Of a stretch of DNA of 64,000 bases, positions 59,839-64,000 are shown piece after piece (positions within the stretch are counted from its first letter, which is position 1; each line of letters starts with the position of its first letter). The position numbers and the translations under genes are program-made. The notes below the pieces were generated by a model. That model searched no databases. It saw only the letters and a program-made list of their open reading frames with translations, and had not been told where the DNA came from. Origin of the DNA: Rallus limicola (taxonomy: Eukaryota; Chordata; Aves; Gruiformes; Rallidae); the NCBI GenBank assembly GCA_022605955.1, contig JAKCOZ010000040.1:248001-312000 (forward strand), written 5' to 3'.

Positions 59839-62800
59839 CACACATGAGGGCAGGGGAAGGGGCACAGCTGGGCCATGCTTCTCTCCAGCATTCTCCAAAG
59901 GGAGTGGCCTCAACCAGTCACTCCCTGAGCTCCAATTCAGAACAGCCCAAAGGCCTCAGCAGCCGCTGGATACAAAGATGAGGCAGAGATCTGCTTCCTC
60001 TGTGCTCCAGCCAGGGCTACCAGGGAAGATCTGAACCCAGCTGCTCCTTCCAGGGCATCCCAGTGAGCACACAAGGCACTGAATGGAGACAGCACCCACA
60101 ATTCATCCCGTGGCTGTGCTCACAGCCCTTGTGACCCCTTCCAGACGAAGTACCCACAACCTCATTCCCATCCAAGGAACAGGGATGATCTCCTTTTACT
60201 ACCTGGCCATGTCCCTTTACTGAAAGATCTCTGAAGGTGACTGTCATTGGTGGAAAAGGGATGTGGGGCCTGCTCCAAACAATTAACCCACCTTGTTTCA
60301 TATCAATTAACTTGTTCTTTCTCCCACAATGAGGAAAAAAGAAAAAAAAAAGAAGAAAAAAAAAGAGCCGATTATGCACGTTGTGTCTGCAAATGTAAGA
60401 CATCAACTGGAGTACATCAGCAAGGCATGAAGGAGAAACAAATTCCTGGGTGCTGGGAAGCTTTCAGTCAGTGTAACAGAGGAGACGGAGGAGGAAGCTG
60501 CTAGATAAATTGTCAACGACAAGTAGTTGGTGCAACTCTGCTCCCCTTTGCAGTGCATCTCCTTCTCCATTTCCGTTCACACTTGCTGCTTAAAAATAGC
60601 AGAGTCACTGTCCCTGGCAAAGAGGTGTCACCCTCAGGTGCTAGATTCACTCAGACAACTCAGCCTCTGCCTGTGGAAAAAGCCCTCTTGGAATGCTTGG
60701 AAATGAGAAGCTCTCCCAAGGGTTCTATCTGAGGATCCTCTAGAGAGGCTCAAACCTCCTGCCTGGCCCCAGAGGTCCCTCAGGAACCAGGCTCTTCCCA
60801 TGCTTGCTCAACTCAATGTCTCTGCTCTCTGCTATGCCTGCTTTCATAGAGGTAGAATGAAAGGACCTAAATCCATCCATAGCAGGGAATATCCACCTGC
60901 AGATCCGGTGCTCAAGCCCTTGCTCTGCTTTCCACAGGGACCTCAAATGCCACCAGATCACTGAGGACATTCCAGGTGTCTTTACGAGACCGTCCTTGCT
61001 GCTGGTGTCAGCCTTCCTGTCCTGGGGGACTGGGTGCTCCTTTCTGTCTCTATCCTGCACTGCCCTGTGATGAAGCCTGGGCTGGTGTGGCCCTGAAGGC
61101 ACCTATCTGGCAGCATCAAGGGCTGGGAGGGCAGTTCTGGAGGCCAGGACTGCAGCGGGCTGGGAGGCTGAGAGCTCCTGCCAGCTGCAATTGCATTGTA
61201 ATGAAAAACCAAGCCTGAAGCTGGCTGGGAGGGAAGCTGGCTTCTGGCACTCTTGTCCAGTGCCAGATCTGCCAGCAGAGGATGAGGAAAGCACAAAAGC
61301 ATCTGAAGGTGTCACACAAGGAGCAGCTCAGAACCCAGCCTAAAGGGGAGCTTGGCTGCTTGTAAGAGGAAAATTAGACAGGGAGAATGAAAAAAAAAGA
61401 CATCAGGTTTTGCTGCAGGTTAATTAACCTGGGAGGTCATCAGTACCTTGGCTGAGCTGTCTTCAACAGCTCATTAAGAGGTTTCTGACAAATTGATTCC
61501 TCTCTTTGTCCTCTCTTCCTTCCAGAGCCAGCTCCTGTCCAGAGGATGAGATGTGTCCCCAAGGTCTGGCCAGCCCCCCACCCTGCCCGCGCTGCCTAGA
61601 AGGGCCTTGGGAGACTGGAAGGCAGCAAGGAGGGGGAATAAAGCACTCCATTTAGATGAAAGCAAATGGGGTCTTCATTAACAGCTCTACTTCTTGATGA
61701 AGACCTGGGAGAGGGACTCCGAATGCACATGGTGCATTGTGTCTCTCCCAGCCTCTGCTTTTCCCTCAGGCTCTGGCTCTGAAGCCAGCTGCAGCAGAAG
61801 GATCTGGGCGCTGCGATCAGCCAGAGCTTGGCTCACCGCTGCCCTCACCTCAGGGGGCTTGGCTGTCCCCTCCTTTTGCTCTATCCACTGCTGGGGCTAA
61901 AGTTAATACCATAGTCTTCCTCATCAGCAGGGATCCATGCTGTGGCGTTCCCTGCTCCTGTTTGCCAGTGCAGCCCTTCTCAGATGGCTTCCCAGGCACA
62001 ACGCCAGCTTGCTTATTTTATGTATCATTTGACGAGTGGTTATGAGGGTTTTTTTTCCTTTAATCTCTGTAATTAAAGCCCCCAGCTGCCACAGCTACAG
62101 GAGAGATACAAGGAACGTCAATCTAATAATACTCCATCATTCACGCCCCACCACCTTCTCCCTCTCTCCCTGCCTCTCTGGCTTTGTTGATGCTCTCAGG
62201 TGCCACACTCCATCTGGGTGGTGGGACTTGTGAGGGAAACAACAGACTTCTGCTGGTCTCTCCCAATTCCAGGAAAGTCTCGGAGGCAGCAGAGATACCT
62301 GCTGAGCCCAGGGAGAGGAGATCCAAAGGCAGAGTCGTTTCCTTCTGTGTCTGATCAGTTCATTTGTGCTGGGATGTATCATATCACCAAGGCAAAAACC
62401 CAAACCCCTGCTTCCCCAGACCTCATCGAGCACTGTGGGAAAGGAGTGATAAAGAACCACAGCTGAAATGATACTGACACTGGAAACAGCAATGTAAGGA
62501 AATTGGTTCAGATGGAGCACTTCAAATTCTGTTGGTCCAGATTGCTCACACTTCTGTCCATTTACTTCACTTTCTCTTAATGAACTCAGTGTTAATCAAT
62601 GCAATGATGTGAGCAGAGCATTACTTCTCCATGGTTCAAGAAATACAGCATGTTAGCTCTGTGTCAGAAGTTATCTGGTGGCCAGGCAGGTCTCTGGCCC
62701 AGAAAGTACAAAGAAACCTGAACTCCTCACAGGACTGCAGTGGGGCCAAAGGCACACAATCATTCCACTGTCATTTCATGATGAAGCTGTTCCTTTGTTT

Positions 62801-64000
62801 CCTGCCAACACAGAGGAACATGGCAGGTGAACACCAAGCAGAGACTGAACCCAGGTCTCCCACGGTGCAGATATGTGAATGGAGTGGGTAGCAGTGTGCC
62901 ACAAGCAGCAGGAGCAGTGATGCTATGGGACAGCCTGGAGGGACAGCAAAGTACCTGGCTAACATCTCTCAGTGGTGTCAGCACCGTTCTGCAGTGCTGA
63001 GGCTGATGGCTTTGTCCAGTTCCCAGAGCAGCTGCGTTTGGCAGAGCTGGATGACATGGTTGTTTCTGCATGGCTGCACTCTGACAAAATCCTGCATCTT
63101 TCCCCCAAGAGACGTTCATAACCCCCCCTGCTTTAACACAGCCTGTGGTGCCTTAAGGCTTCTTCTCTTTGCCTCTGCTGAGATCCAACATTTACCTCCC
63201 ATCTCTCCCATATGGAGGAAAGGATCACAAACTGATCCCAGCCAGAGTGGATGTCCTGCAGAGGCTGGGATACACAATGGCCAGCTGCAGAGGACAATCT
63301 GGGGCATTTCCTTGTCATACCATTCACCTTTCAAAAGTTTACAGAGTTATTTCTACTTTAGTCCTCTGGGTGTAGAGAGGAGTAAGGACCTGGGAATGCT
63401 GATAAACCCAGGTGATGCTCCTGCCCCTTGGGGGTTTTGCAGTTTGGGTGTTTTTCTGTCCTGCCTCCACAGCTTAGAGAGCAGAAGGTCCTCCTCATAC
63501 AGCAAGCTGTAGGGGCTTGGACATCTTCTTTAAATGTCCTGCTGACATAGACTGGGAGCTGAGGTGCTTCTGTCATTAAACAATGGAAAGGACAAGGATG
63601 AACACTGGGGGGAGGTGATAGAGAAACATGTCTGGAGATAAGGCTTTAATGGGGTTTTATAGCACTATTAAAATGCCCAAATACTGTATTAGAATCCTTC
63701 TTTCACTACCCAAAACTAATTTTCTCTGGAACTGAATTAAAAGGGTTTACTAGAGCAAGTCTTTATATCTCAGAGAGAAGTGGGTGCCAGGTGAATGCAT
63801 GCAGCAGCAGAGCTCCTCTCCCAGGAAAGTTCTTTCAAAGTGGGGGCTGATTCCCCATCTTGGCTCCAGGTCAGAGCCCAGGAGCCCCCATCATAGCCAA
63901 GGACCCCAAAGGCATCAACCCTCTTCTGTGACAAATAGAGCCAAGCCAAAACAAGTCAACGTCATTTCCAGTTGTGGTTTTTGTAAGTTTTTAAGAAAAG
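59839..64000. other. Single-copy non-coding stretch to window end, 4.2 kb
   Basis: Contains a polypurine tract (60331-60367) and an A run at 61390-61399. The 195-codon frame at 62925-63512 plus is the longest outside CR1, but has no recognisable domain and the length is near what chance gives in 64 kb. No further repeat is recognised. Confidence 0.5.
60331..60367. repeat. A/G polypurine tract
   Basis: Thirty-seven bases of only A and G (GAGGAAAAAAGAAAAAAAAA and following). Low complexity with triplex potential. Confidence 0.92.

Noticed and set aside
62925..63512. 195-codon plus-strand frame outside CR1
   Set aside because: No known domain or splice-bounded pattern. A rough estimate from stop-codon frequency puts about one such frame per window by chance.
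1..64000. CRISPR-like array from regularly recurring near-identical blocks
   Set aside because: The recurring blocks are CR1 copies of different lengths, orientations and irregular spacing, in a vertebrate genome.
1..64000. Endogenous retrovirus or LTR element
   Set aside because: No paired LTRs, primer-binding site or gag/pol/env-like frame was seen. The only RT similarity is the CR1 type at 18597-18653.
1..64000. A previously undescribed multi-gene system
   Set aside because: No clustered, recognisable or co-oriented genes exist here. The repeated structure is fully explained by CR1 insertions.

Overview
This window looks like non-coding nuclear DNA from a bird. The main evidence is about 29 pieces of CR1 (chicken repeat 1), the dominant avian LINE. 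They are recognised by 3' tails built from ATTCTATGA-like octamers (read as TCATAGAATCATAGAAT when the element lies on the minus strand) and by the conserved end of the ORF2 reverse transcriptase ([32 protein letters not shown]). By my hand-drawn boundaries they cover about 12 kb, near 19 percent of the window. That is high for a bird. From general knowledge such density fits lineages with CR1 expansions, such as Piciformes (woodpeckers and relatives) or Bucerotiformes (hoopoes, hornbills), but this assignment is inference.

The CR1 copies fall into layers. Group A (TGGTCTGGGTTGGAAGGGAC near the 3' end, then a GAGCTACACAAGG block) and group B (GGCCCTCCAGAGCTC, then a CAGATTGCACAGGGCGGTG block) are many near-identical copies, suggesting a recent burst. 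Older, more diverged copies lie at 3051-3825, 11140-11325, 19490-19735, 26591-26918, 38716-39270, 41303-41732 and 47522-47712. Nearly all are 5'-truncated, as expected for target-primed reverse transcription. The exception is 18014-18694, which lacks its 3' end but keeps part of the RT domain. Two weak MIR-like SINE relics are proposed at 43520-43605 and 56250-56300.

Between repeats lie stretches of 0.3 to 5.6 kb of ordinary single-copy avian DNA. Several AT-rich, TAAT-rich or motif-clustered segments (8640-8960, 16540-16990, 21480-21780, 22444-22550, 23439-23453, 28500-28720, 43140-43530, 44220-44350, 58528-58870) are plausible conserved non-coding elements or enhancers, but this needs alignment to other birds. 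Simple repeats include a (GT)20, a G18 run and several purine/pyrimidine tracts. Short tandem duplications (44, 27, 18 and 10 bp units) and one hairpin-forming inverted repeat are also present.

I found no protein-coding exon, RNA gene, CpG-island promoter, retroviral gene or other defined system that I can support. The longest open frames either lie in GC-rich CR1 DNA on both strands or have lengths expected by chance. The window is best read as intergenic or deep intronic sequence dominated by CR1 history.
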